From contig JBAXTU010000033.1 of the NCBI GenBank assembly GCA_037130015.1, positions 1 through 6,306 on the forward strand: 6,306 bases of DNA, written 5' to 3'. Made by a program: the position numbers and the translations under genes. Origin of the DNA: JBAXTU01 sp037130015. GTDB taxonomy: Bacteria > Patescibacteriota > Patescibacteriia > 2-01-FULL-39-33. Positions within the stretch are counted from its first letter, which is position 1. Each line of letters opens with the position of its first letter. This document shows, piece by piece, positions 1 through 4,637 of the stretch. The notes under the pieces were generated by a model. The model did not search any database. It was not told the DNA's origin and saw only the letters and a list, made by a program, of their open reading frames with translations.

Positions 1-15
1 AAATAGCTGAAATTG

Positions 16-240
16 TCAGGCTTGGCGAATAATCTTGTCAATATCGTTTGCTGTGGGACTTGGAATTGGTCCAAAATCCTGCCCCAAATCAAATTCCTGC
101 AATTCTAGGCTTTTCATTTTTTGGCTCAGGCCTTCAAAAGCGCCTATTAATCCAACAACAATTTCTTTGGTCCAGCCCGAGGTTATGCCGGCAATAAGGC
201 CGTTTATAATAGTGATGCAATTGACGCCAACGAGCGGACA
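16..240 (-). pseudogene. 5'-truncated or frameshifted second copy of the 135-aa unknown gene
   Basis: Translating the minus strand from the TGA at 16-18 gives an open frame back to a stop at 271-273. About 73 codons of it (to about 235) align without gaps to residues 63-135 of the gene at 1527-1934. Roughly 49 of 73 residues are identical, and many differences are conservative (V/I, T/S, D/N, Y/F), which suggests past selection on the protein. The shared end is TANDIDKIIRQA. Similarity stops near 238, and no ATG, GTG or TTG occurs in frame before an internal Met at 115-117. An ATG at 272-274 lies in another frame, so one indel between 238 and 274 could instead make this a short frameshifted gene. 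A canonical promoter lies just upstream. No family was recognised. The similarity is seen directly; pseudogene status is an inference. Confidence 0.7.
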
Positions 241-241
241 A

Positions 242-259
242 GCACCATGAGAATGGTGC
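242..259. repeat. Perfect hairpin at the break of homology
   Basis: GCACCAT, a GAGA loop, then ATGGTGC form a perfect 7-bp inverted repeat. It sits exactly where similarity between the two small-gene copies ends, and about 20 nt into the transcript predicted from the promoter at 287-315. Confidence 0.55.
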
Positions 260-286
260 GCGGAATTCCCTCATCCCGTGCAGAAA

Positions 287-315
287 ATTATTAAAAAAAA
301 TTAAATTTTAGTCAA
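287..315 (-). promoter_or_regulatory. Sigma70-type promoter of the truncated copy
   Basis: Read on the minus strand, TTGACT (310-315) and AATAAT (287-292) are separated by 17 bp, each one mismatch from consensus. The -35 box follows directly after the lipoprotein terminator. Transcription would begin near 280, only about 6 nt before an ATG at 272-274. The region is very AT-rich, so some chance matching is possible. Confidence 0.5.
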
Positions 316-349
316 AATAAAAAGGCAGGCCAATTAATTGGTCTGCCTT
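316..349 (-). terminator. Intrinsic terminator of the lipoprotein gene
   Basis: AAGGCAGGCCAATT (322-335) and AATTGGTCTGCCTT (336-349) form a 14-bp inverted repeat with one mismatch. On the minus strand a T-rich tail (TTTTTATTTTGAC) follows, beginning inside 316-323. It lies about 25 bases after the lipoprotein stop codon. On the plus strand the tail is poor in T, so the element acts mainly leftwards. Confidence 0.8.
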
Positions 350-366
350 ATAAAATGTGCTAGAAG

Positions 367-403
367 TAGGAGAATTAGTATTTAATTAAATCTAGTTCTC
401 CTA
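367..403. repeat. Inverted repeat spanning the lipoprotein stop codon
   Basis: TAGGAGAA (367-374) and TTCTCCTA (396-403) are perfect 8-bp inverted repeats around the stop at 375-377. The loop contains the palindrome ATTTAATTAAAT. It may protect the mRNA 3' end; there is no direct sign of function. Confidence 0.4.
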
Positions 404-1289
404 AAAAATTAAAGATAGTAGGGTTGTTATTATTCACGAAGACGCCACCTTTTGTGACATCTGCGTAGTAGACTTCACCTTTCAAGTCTACAGCTATTGG
501 CACCCACAGTTGATATTTTCCCTGATTGGGAATTTGTACTGTTGTGGCGCCTTCTTTCGCCATAAATTTTTTGGTCGTGCCATCGTCTAGGTTCCAGCGC
601 TCAACTCCAAATGTCATTTCTGACAATTTAGTTGATTCTGGTAGGGCGATCCAACTTTCATTTTTTGGCTGGAACTTAATGTTTAGTCCACCAAGGCCGT
701 TATTTTCAAAAATAACGGCCCAGTCAGCTGGGATTTCCGGTATCGGCAATTTTACCGACACTTCTTGCTTGCCACATTTGATGGAAAACAAGAATTCTTC
801 TTGATTGTTAATGTCCACCATCACAAATGGCGGATTTCCAGCCGGTGTTATTGATTGGCCATTTTGAGTCAGCGTCCAGCCGTTGCTGTACTTGTCGTCA
901 ATCTTAACGGCTACAGCAACCTGCTGTTCATTGCGTTCATGGACTATTATAGTGTCCACAACCGCTGTGGGGCAAGCGTCAATATTTACATTACGCGTGT
1001 ATTCCTCGTCATACCTCTCTTGAAATTGCAGAAGTACAACGACTTTTGGCTGAGCTGTTGCCACTGTTGTTTGAGTGGCTGGTTTAGCTGGGTCAGTAGA
1101 TGTTGGAGCTGGCGCAGTGGCGTCAGCGGTTGTTGCTGTGGCCGTGTCGGCTGTTGTTGGTTTGGCTGGCGTGTCAGCAGATGTTGCTATTGCTGGTTCT
1201 GCCGGAGTTAAGGTCCCGGCTGGACAGCCTAATAGCAAAAATGCGCAAACACAGACAAATACTATTGTAAAACCAAAATTTTTCTGCAT
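375..1289 (-). CDS. Putative lipoprotein with Ala/Thr/Pro-rich linker (304 aa)
   Basis: The N-terminus is a lipoprotein signal peptide: a Lys near the start, a hydrophobic run over residues 5-21, and the lipobox LLGC with Cys22 as the lipidated residue. Residues 23-82 are low-complexity Ala, Thr, Pro and Asp with near-repeats (TPAKPTT, DPAKPAT, TADTATATTADATA), a typical spacer away from the membrane. The rest (83-304) alternates short hydrophobic strands with polar turns, suggesting one or two beta-sandwich domains. It has only two cysteines, 106 and 172, which could form a disulfide. No catalytic motif or known family was recognised. The start is supported by AAGGAG seven bases upstream. 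The gene is a single unit with its own promoter and terminator, lying between two copies of an unknown small gene. Anchoring to the outer face of the cytoplasmic membrane is inferred from the lipobox. Confidence 0.9.
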   Translation of the reverse strand: MQKNFGFTIVFVCVCAFLLLGCPAGTLTPAEPAIATSADTPAKPTTADTATATTADATAPAPTSTDPAKPATQTTVATAQPKVVVLLQFQERYDEEYTRNVNIDACPTAVVDTIIVHERNEQQVAVAVKIDDKYSNGWTLTQNGQSITPAGNPPFVMVDINNQEEFLFSIKCGKQEVSVKLPIPEIPADWAVIFENNGLGGLNIKFQPKNESWIALPESTKLSEMTFGVERWNLDDGTTKKFMAKEGATTVQIPNQGKYQLWVPIAVDLKGEVYYADVTKGGVFVNNNNPTIFNFLGELDLIKY

Positions 1290-1296
1290 GATTCTT

Positions 1297-1302
1297 CTCC
1301 TT
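1297..1302 (-). promoter_or_regulatory. Shine-Dalgarno site of the lipoprotein gene
   Basis: AAGGAG on the minus strand lies seven bases before the ATG at 1287-1289. It fixes this start codon. Confidence 0.8.
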
Positions 1303-1331
1303 GTTGTTTTTCTTTGTTTTTTTGCTTACAA

Positions 1332-1358
1332 CCACGCTCACCACAATAGTGAACGTGG
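1332..1358 (-). promoter_or_regulatory. Hairpin in the lipoprotein mRNA leader
   Basis: CCACGCTCAC (1332-1341) and GTGAACGTGG (1349-1358) form a 10-bp stem with a 7-nt loop. The single non-Watson-Crick position is a G-U pair in the minus-strand RNA but a C-A mismatch in the plus-strand RNA. The element therefore favours folding in the lipoprotein mRNA, about 45 nt before the start codon. It could stabilise the message or be a dyad operator. No U-tract follows, so it is not a terminator. Confidence 0.5.
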
Positions 1359-1387
1359 AAACTGCCTTGTCAATGAACTAATTAAAT

Positions 1388-1416
1388 ATAATATCATACT
1401 TTAATATTTTTGTCAA
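1388..1416 (-). promoter_or_regulatory. Sigma70-type promoter of the lipoprotein gene
   Basis: On the minus strand TTGACA (1411-1416) is a perfect -35 box. It is followed after 17 bp by TATTAT (1388-1393), one mismatch from the -10 consensus. This predicts a leader of about 90 nt. A second TTGACA at 1368-1373 lacks a good -10 box at normal spacing. Confidence 0.8.
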
Positions 1417-1460
1417 TGATTTTGCTAGTAAATAGTAATTATTTATCTAAATTTAAACAA

Positions 1461-1495
1461 AAAAATAACGCCAGCGATAAATCGCTGGCGTTTTT
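1461..1495 (-). terminator. Intrinsic terminator of the 135-aa gene, possibly bidirectional
   Basis: AACGCCAGCGAT (1467-1478), AA, then ATCGCTGGCGTT (1481-1492) is a perfect 12-bp stem. On the minus strand it is followed by TTATTTTTTTG; on the plus strand by TTTTTG. It lies about 35 bases after the stop of the 1527-1934 gene. Confidence 0.85.
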
Positions 1496-1511
1496 GTGGG
1501 TTTTAAACAGG

Positions 1512-1751
1512 AAATAGCTGAAATTGTCAGGCTTGGCGAATAATCTTGTCAATATCGTTTGCTGTGACATCAGGAATTGGTTCATAATCACATTCTAAAT
1601 TAGATTCTGCCAATTCCATACTTTTTATTTTTTGACTCAAGCATTCAAAAGCACCTATTAATCCATTATTAATCTCCTTAATCCAGCCAGTGGTCATACA
1701 GATGATAAGGCCATCTATTATAGTGACACAACAAACGCTGATTAATGGCCT
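1512..1751. repeat. Direct repeat of positions 1-240
   Basis: Positions 1-240 align to 1512-1751 at a constant offset of 1511 with no gaps. The first 55 bases (1-55 and 1512-1566) are identical, including 15 bases beyond the stop codons. After that identity falls to an estimated 70 percent by eye. The left copy may continue outside the window. Confidence 0.85.
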
Positions 1752-1934
1752 GATGTTAAATTCAATGACGCTGATTTCTATGGTGTAGTCGCAGGTAATG
1801 TCACTGAATATTTCCAGGTAGCTTTGTTCCAGAGATTTTATTTCCTTTCTTTTTAGTATTCTGTCTACAAAGGAACGGATTATTATTTCTTGGCTATTGT
1901 TTTGACAAAGGACGATCTCTTGAGGGTCTCTCAT
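1527..1934 (-). CDS. Unknown 135-aa protein, member of a local paralogous pair
   Basis: No known family was recognised. The protein has no signal peptide and no clear membrane segment. Residues 49-80 alternate as hydrophobic strands (TIEISVIEF, SVCCVTIIDGLIICM), followed by a probable helix around 85-106 and a polar tail ending TANDIDKIIRQA. There are seven cysteines (10, 48, 68, 69, 79, 98, 115). Most are absent from the second copy (only Cys69 is kept in the aligned part), so they are unlikely to be a conserved metal site. Residues 63-135 are repeated in the copy at 16-240. The start is firm: AGGAGG lies eight bases upstream, with a consensus promoter and a downstream terminator. The strong expression signals suggest an abundant product. 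A cytoplasmic location is inferred. Confidence 0.85.
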   Translation of the reverse strand: MRDPQEIVLCQNNSQEIIIRSFVDRILKRKEIKSLEQSYLEIFSDITCDYTIEISVIEFNIRPLISVCCVTIIDGLIICMTTGWIKEINNGLIGAFECLSQKIKSMELAESNLECDYEPIPDVTANDIDKIIRQA

Positions 1935-1942
1935 GGTTATTT

Positions 1943-1948
1943 CCTCCT
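1943..1948 (-). promoter_or_regulatory. Strong Shine-Dalgarno site of the 135-aa gene
   Basis: AGGAGG on the minus strand lies eight bases before the ATG at 1932-1934. It contrasts with the plus-strand genes of this window, which show no such site. Confidence 0.85.
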
Positions 1949-1980
1949 GTTTGTTTTTTGGGTTGAAAGTACTTCAAGAC

Positions 1981-2009
1981 ATTATATGCTAAATAATCAT
2001 TTTCGTCAA
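1981..2009 (-). promoter_or_regulatory. Consensus sigma70-type promoter of the 135-aa gene
   Basis: On the minus strand TTGACG (2004-2009), a 17-bp spacer and a perfect TATAAT (1981-1986) are seen. Transcription would start near 1974, giving a leader of about 40 nt that includes the AGGAGG site. Confidence 0.85.
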
Positions 2010-2163
2010 TTCTGCTTTTTGAAAGAAAAAATTGCCAATAAGAGTATTAATAAATGTGATAGGCCAATCGCTAAATATAATAAATAACTATAAATATATG
2101 CATTCTAAAAATAGTAAAAAAAAGAAGAGGATTTTATATATTAAGTAGCACTTTAAAGAGACG

Positions 2164-2187
2164 AAACGGCCTTGATTGGCCGTTTTT
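2164..2187 (+). terminator. Rightward intrinsic terminator with no evident gene
   Basis: AAACGGCC (2164-2171), a 6-nt loop and GGCCGTTT (2178-2185) form an 8-bp stem that runs into TTTTT (2183-2187). Flanking GAC and GTC can lengthen it. The T-run lies on the plus strand, yet no supported plus-strand gene precedes it. It may end a small transcript or insulate the sigma operon from read-through. Confidence 0.7.
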
Positions 2188-2209
2188 GTCGTAATTTATA
2201 AATATTGCT

Positions 2210-2238
2210 TTGCAAATAGGGAAGTGTTAAGATAAATT
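2210..2238 (+). promoter_or_regulatory. Possible promoter of the sigma factor operon
   Basis: TTGCAA (2210-2215), 17 bp, TAAATT (2233-2238). Both boxes match the sigma70 consensus at four positions. The predicted leader is only about 12 nt. An ECF-type promoter cannot be excluded. Confidence 0.3.
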
Positions 2239-2251
2239 AGTTTAATAAACT
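2239..2251. promoter_or_regulatory. 13-bp dyad before the sigma gene
   Basis: AGTTTA, a central A, and TAAACT form a perfect 6-bp inverted repeat ending five bases before the ATG. It could be an operator or a start-region hairpin. The AT-rich background makes chance occurrence possible. Confidence 0.35.
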
Positions 2252-2256
2252 CTCTT

Positions 2257-2838
2257 ATGAACTTTAATTTTGACGAGACCGGTAAAACCGATGAGGAATT
2301 GGTTGCCTTGACCCTTAAAGATCAGGAGTATTTTTCGTTTATTGTTAAAAGATATAGCGTCAAATTAAAGGTTTATATTTCTAGAATTTCAGGACTCGGA
2401 TCGGAAGACGCTGATGATTTGCTTCAAGAAGTTTTTATCAAAACTTATCGCCATTTGAATGATTTTGATGGTAATTTGAAGTTTTCCGCTTGGATTTATC
2501 GCATTGCTAGAAATCACACTATTAGTCATTTCAGAAAAAACAAGCTTAAACAAGAATTGCAATTGCAATTAGATGAAAATGTTATGGAAAATTTGTCATC
2601 TGATTTTGACTTAGAAAAAGAAATTAATGACAATATGACCAAGGATTCCGTGCAAGCGGTTTTAAATTCCCTTGATGCTAGGTATAGGGAAGTGTTGGAA
2701 CTTAAATTTATAGAAGGCTGGGATTATCGTCAAATTTCTGATATTTTGAAGAAACCCATGGGTACGGTGGCTACTCTCATTAATCGCGCCAAGAAAAAAT
2801 TTAAAGACCAATTAAAAAAACAAAAAATAAAAATATGA
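2257..2838 (+). CDS. ECF-type sigma factor of the sigma70 family (193 aa)
   Basis: The protein redirects RNA polymerase to a specific promoter set. Sigma region 2 covers about residues 25-95. It includes DDLLQEVFIKTY (54-64 area), the core-binding helix, and FSAWIYRIARNHTISHFRK (76-94), which in this family binds and melts the -10 region. An acidic, polar linker (100-130) leads to region 4 (131-188), with LDARYREVLELKFIEGWDY and the helix-turn-helix QISDILKKPMGTVATLINRA for -35 recognition. There is no region 1.1 or 3, and the length is normal for an ECF factor. No Shine-Dalgarno site is visible, but TDEELVALTLKDQEYF is a typical ECF N-terminus and supports the start. The stop overlaps the next start by ATGA, so translation is probably coupled to the membrane protein downstream, the usual arrangement for a sigma factor and its regulator. 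Confidence 0.93.
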   Translation: MNFNFDETGKTDEELVALTLKDQEYFSFIVKRYSVKLKVYISRISGLGSEDADDLLQEVFIKTYRHLNDFDGNLKFSAWIYRIARNHTISHFRKNKLKQELQLQLDENVMENLSSDFDLEKEINDNMTKDSVQAVLNSLDARYREVLELKFIEGWDYRQISDILKKPMGTVATLINRAKKKFKDQLKKQKIKI

Positions 2839-3596
2839 CCGACACAGATTTTAGTCAAAAAATAATGTCCGCCATTAAGGACGAAAAAATAACTCTCATT
2901 CCGCGTTGGCGTTTTTTGGCCAAGGATTCAATTTTTTGGTTTGGTTTTTTATTGTGTGCCACAATTGGCGGCTTGGCTTTTTCCGTGGTATTATTTGTGC
3001 TCACTAATAATGATTGGGAAATTTATGACAAGGCCGAGAGCAATCTTTTTGTTTTTTTCTTTGAAACATTACCTTATTTTTGGCTGATTATTTTGGTGTT
3101 ATTTTTGGCTGTTGCCTATTTTAATCTCAGACATACCAAAAGCGGTTATCATTACCATTTATTGTTTGTGCTTGGGGCTGTTATTTTGGCCAGTATTTTT
3201 TTAGGAGCAATTTTTTGTGTTTTTGGAATGAATCATGATTTGGAAAATGTTTTTAGGTCTCAACTGCCTTTTTATGATGTGGTGGCTTCGCAAAAAGAGG
3301 CGATTTGGAATCGTCCGGAAAAAGGAATTTTGTCCGGCTATATAGCGGAATTGGATAAAAATGAAAAAATAGAAAAAGTATCTTCTAGCGTCAGTTTTGA
3401 TCTTCAAGACGCCAGTGGCCGAATTTGGCATGTAATACTAGTGACTTCCACGGTTTTACGGCAAAAGTTTTTTGAAGATGGTAGCAGGGTCAAGATTGTC
3501 GGTTCTCAAATCGGTTCTGACAGTTTTCAGGCTGACGAAGTGCGTCCTTGGCCAGTTGGTTTGAGAAGACTTGCTCCACAGCTAGTGTCACCATAA
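2835..3596 (+). CDS. Three-TM membrane protein with OB-fold-like C-terminus, candidate anti-sigma factor (253 aa)
   Basis: The gene begins inside the sigma stop codon (ATGA), with no Shine-Dalgarno site of its own. Residues 1-30 are short and polar (basic R24, R26, K30) and likely cytoplasmic. Hydrophobic segments lie at about 31-56, 72-98 and 107-130. Basic residues cluster in the 98-108 loop and acidic ones at 59-68 and 132-138. By the positive-inside rule the C-terminal half is therefore outside. Residues 163-238 have a pattern like a small beta-barrel OB-fold: GILSGYIAEL, VSFDLQDASGRIWHVILV, FEDGSRVKIVGSQI and DSFQADEVRPW. No zinc-binding anti-sigma (ZAS) motif is seen. The operon suggests it holds or releases the sigma factor in response to an envelope signal. 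The TM plus OB architecture also resembles NfeD proteins, partners of stomatins, and a slipin gene follows. Function is inferred, not recognised from a family. Confidence 0.85.
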   Translation: MTDTDFSQKIMSAIKDEKITLIPRWRFLAKDSIFWFGFLLCATIGGLAFSVVLFVLTNNDWEIYDKAESNLFVFFFETLPYFWLIILVLFLAVAYFNLRHTKSGYHYHLLFVLGAVILASIFLGAIFCVFGMNHDLENVFRSQLPFYDVVASQKEAIWNRPEKGILSGYIAELDKNEKIEKVSSSVSFDLQDASGRIWHVILVTSTVLRQKFFEDGSRVKIVGSQIGSDSFQADEVRPWPVGLRRLAPQLVSP

Positions 3597-3685
3597 AAAA
3601 ATGAAAGAAAAAAATATTAATTGTCGTATAAACAAGCGGGAGAGGACATAAGTTTATTGGAGAGTAAATTTAGAGAGGTTATTTA

Positions 3686-3724
3686 CCGATTTTCAACATC
3701 ATCTTTCCCCGATGTTGAAGTTGG
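3686..3724 (+). other. Stem-loop abutting the terminator hairpin
   Basis: TTCAACATC (3692-3700) and GATGTTGAA (3711-3719) pair perfectly around the 10-nt loop ATCTTTCCCC. CCGA (3686-3689) and TTGG (3721-3724) extend the stem with one bulge. It ends exactly where the next hairpin begins, giving two adjacent stems in the RNA. It may be part of a small RNA or of the operon 3' UTR. Confidence 0.55.
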
Positions 3725-3769
3725 TTTAAAGGCGACCCATGTGGTCGCCTTTAAAATTGCCTTTTTTTT
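3725..3769 (+). terminator. Terminator of the sigma operon
   Basis: TTTAAAGGCGACC (3725-3737), loop CATGT, and GGTCGCCTTTAAA (3743-3755) form a perfect 13-bp stem. A run of eight T (3762-3769) follows after six bases. The inner GGCGACC stem is GC-rich. An alternative pairing of AAAGGC (3728-3733) with GCCTTT (3759-3764) would place the T-run directly behind the stem. Confidence 0.75.
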
Positions 3770-3785
3770 GTAAAAATGACATAAT
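3757..3785 (+). promoter_or_regulatory. Likely promoter of the slipin gene
   Basis: TTGCCT (3757-3762, four of six) and CATAAT (3780-3785, five of six) are 17 bp apart. The -35 box overlaps the terminator tail. Transcription would begin near 3792, giving a leader of about 30 nt without a Shine-Dalgarno site. Confidence 0.5.
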
Positions 3786-3822
3786 GATCGTGTAAATAGT
3801 TTAATTAAATAACCAAACTAAT

Positions 3823-4587
3823 ATGGAATACTTGTGGGTTTTAGGAGGAATTATTATTGTTCTTTTGTCTGTTTCGCTCAAAGTTATTAAACAATATGAG
3901 CGAGCCGTGGTGTTCTTTTTGGGTAAATATACTGGTACTCGCGGTCCGGGTTTAATTTTTTTGATTCCTATTTTTGAGCAAATGACACGTGTAAATCTGC
4001 GTACTATTACCATGGATATTCCGTCGCAAAAAATCATCACCAAAGATAATGTTTCTATTGATATCGCGGCCGTGGCTTATTTTCATATTGTTGATCCATC
4101 CAAATCCGTGATTGCCGTGGAAAATGTGTATCAAGCAGTCAATCAAATTAGCCAGACTACAGTCAGAAATGTGGTGGGTCAATTTCAATTGGATCAATTA
4201 TTATCGCAGACTTTAAATATTAATGAACAAATTAAAAATGTCATTGATACTCACACTGAGCCATGGGGCGCGCAAGTGACGGCCGTAGAAATCAAAGACA
4301 TCACTTTGCCTGATAATATGCAACGCGCCATGGCCAAAGAAGCCGAAGCTGAACGCGAACGTCGCGCCAAAATAGTGGCAGCTGAAGGCGAATTTCAAGC
4401 CGCTGTCAAGTTGGGCGAGGCTGCTGATATTATTTCAGCTCATCCAGTAGCTCTTCAACTCAGAACTTTGCAAACCATGTCAGAAATTAGTGTTGAAAAA
4501 AATTCTACTATTATTTTTCCTGCGCAATTTATGACTACAGTGGCCGATGCTATTAATACGGTCAAAGGTGATTTAATGAATAAATAA
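3823..4587 (+). CDS. Slipin/stomatin-family SPFH membrane protein (254 aa)
   Basis: One N-terminal membrane segment (about residues 4-22) is followed by an SPFH/band 7 domain (about 23-175). Family signatures are YERAVVFFLGKYTGTRGPGL, IPSQKIITKDNVSIDIAAV, AYFHIVDP, and LDQLLSQTLNINEQI. EPWGAQVTAVEIKDITLPDN then leads into the alanine/glutamate-rich coiled coil (MAKEAEAERERRAK..AAEGEFQAA). The full length matches bacterial slipins. Family members assemble into ring-like oligomers on the membrane and are linked to membrane microdomains and control of membrane proteases or channels. Slipins are often encoded with an NfeD protein. Here no classical NfeD adjoins, but the upstream 253-aa TM/OB-like protein is a candidate equivalent. 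No terminator separates this gene from the helicase, so read-through is possible. HflK is a related alternative, but its extra N- and C-terminal regions are absent. Confidence 0.93.
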   Translation: MEYLWVLGGIIIVLLSVSLKVIKQYERAVVFFLGKYTGTRGPGLIFLIPIFEQMTRVNLRTITMDIPSQKIITKDNVSIDIAAVAYFHIVDPSKSVIAVENVYQAVNQISQTTVRNVVGQFQLDQLLSQTLNINEQIKNVIDTHTEPWGAQVTAVEIKDITLPDNMQRAMAKEAEAERERRAKIVAAEGEFQAAVKLGEAADIISAHPVALQLRTLQTMSEISVEKNSTIIFPAQFMTTVADAINTVKGDLMNK

Positions 4588-4592
4588 AAAAC

Positions 4593-4637
4593 ATGCCGGA
4601 AATTCTTTCATACGAATTAGCCAAAACTTATAAATGA
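4593..4637 (+). CDS. Possible 14-aa leader ORF overlapping the helicase start
   Basis: ATG at 4593 opens a frame encoding MPEILSYELAKTYK. Its TGA (4635-4637) overlaps the helicase ATG (4634-4636) as ATGA. No Shine-Dalgarno site precedes it. The arrangement would allow translational coupling to the helicase. Such a short frame can also arise by chance. Confidence 0.25.
   Translation: MPEILSYELAKTYK

Larger units (their letters stand above)
1935..2256. other. Divergent intergenic region without a confident gene
   Basis: This 322-base AT-rich stretch separates the leftward 135-aa gene from the rightward sigma operon. It contains the promoter at 1981-2009, a TATAAT at 2076-2081 on the plus strand without a good -35 box, a possible 16-codon ORF (2098-2148), a rightward terminator (2164-2187) and the sigma-gene upstream region. 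The 65-codon plus-strand frame at 1890-2087 overlaps the start of the 135-aa gene and is not convincing. Confidence 0.6.

Noticed and set aside
35..250. 71-codon plus-strand open frame
   Set aside because: It lies opposite the minus-strand copy, which has clear homology to the 135-aa gene; the plus frame shows no recognisable features.
1351..1373. Second promoter for the lipoprotein gene at TTGACA (1368-1373)
   Set aside because: No convincing -10 box occurs at 16-18 bp; the nearest, TATTGT, needs 19 bp.
855..1404. Long plus-strand open frames over the lipoprotein gene
   Set aside because: They are antisense to the Ala/Thr/Pro-rich linker, whose biased codons remove stops from other frames. 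The minus gene has a promoter, Shine-Dalgarno site, lipobox and terminator.
1..1934. Composite transposon formed by the two direct repeats around the lipoprotein gene
   Set aside because: No transposase, terminal inverted repeats or target-site duplication is visible; the repeats are copies of a small protein gene, so gene duplication explains them better.
1890..2087. 65-codon plus-strand ORF that might own the terminator at 2164-2187
   Set aside because: It overlaps the start of the 135-aa gene, its promoter and its Shine-Dalgarno site, has no good ribosome site and has random-looking composition.
3686..3769. T-box or known riboswitch controlling the slipin gene
   Set aside because: No T-box sequence or recognisable aptamer core was found, and the slipin promoter appears to lie downstream of the terminator.
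3201..4398. Minus-strand open frames opposite the TM-OB and slipin genes
   Set aside because: They are shadows of well-supported plus-strand genes and show no domain signal.
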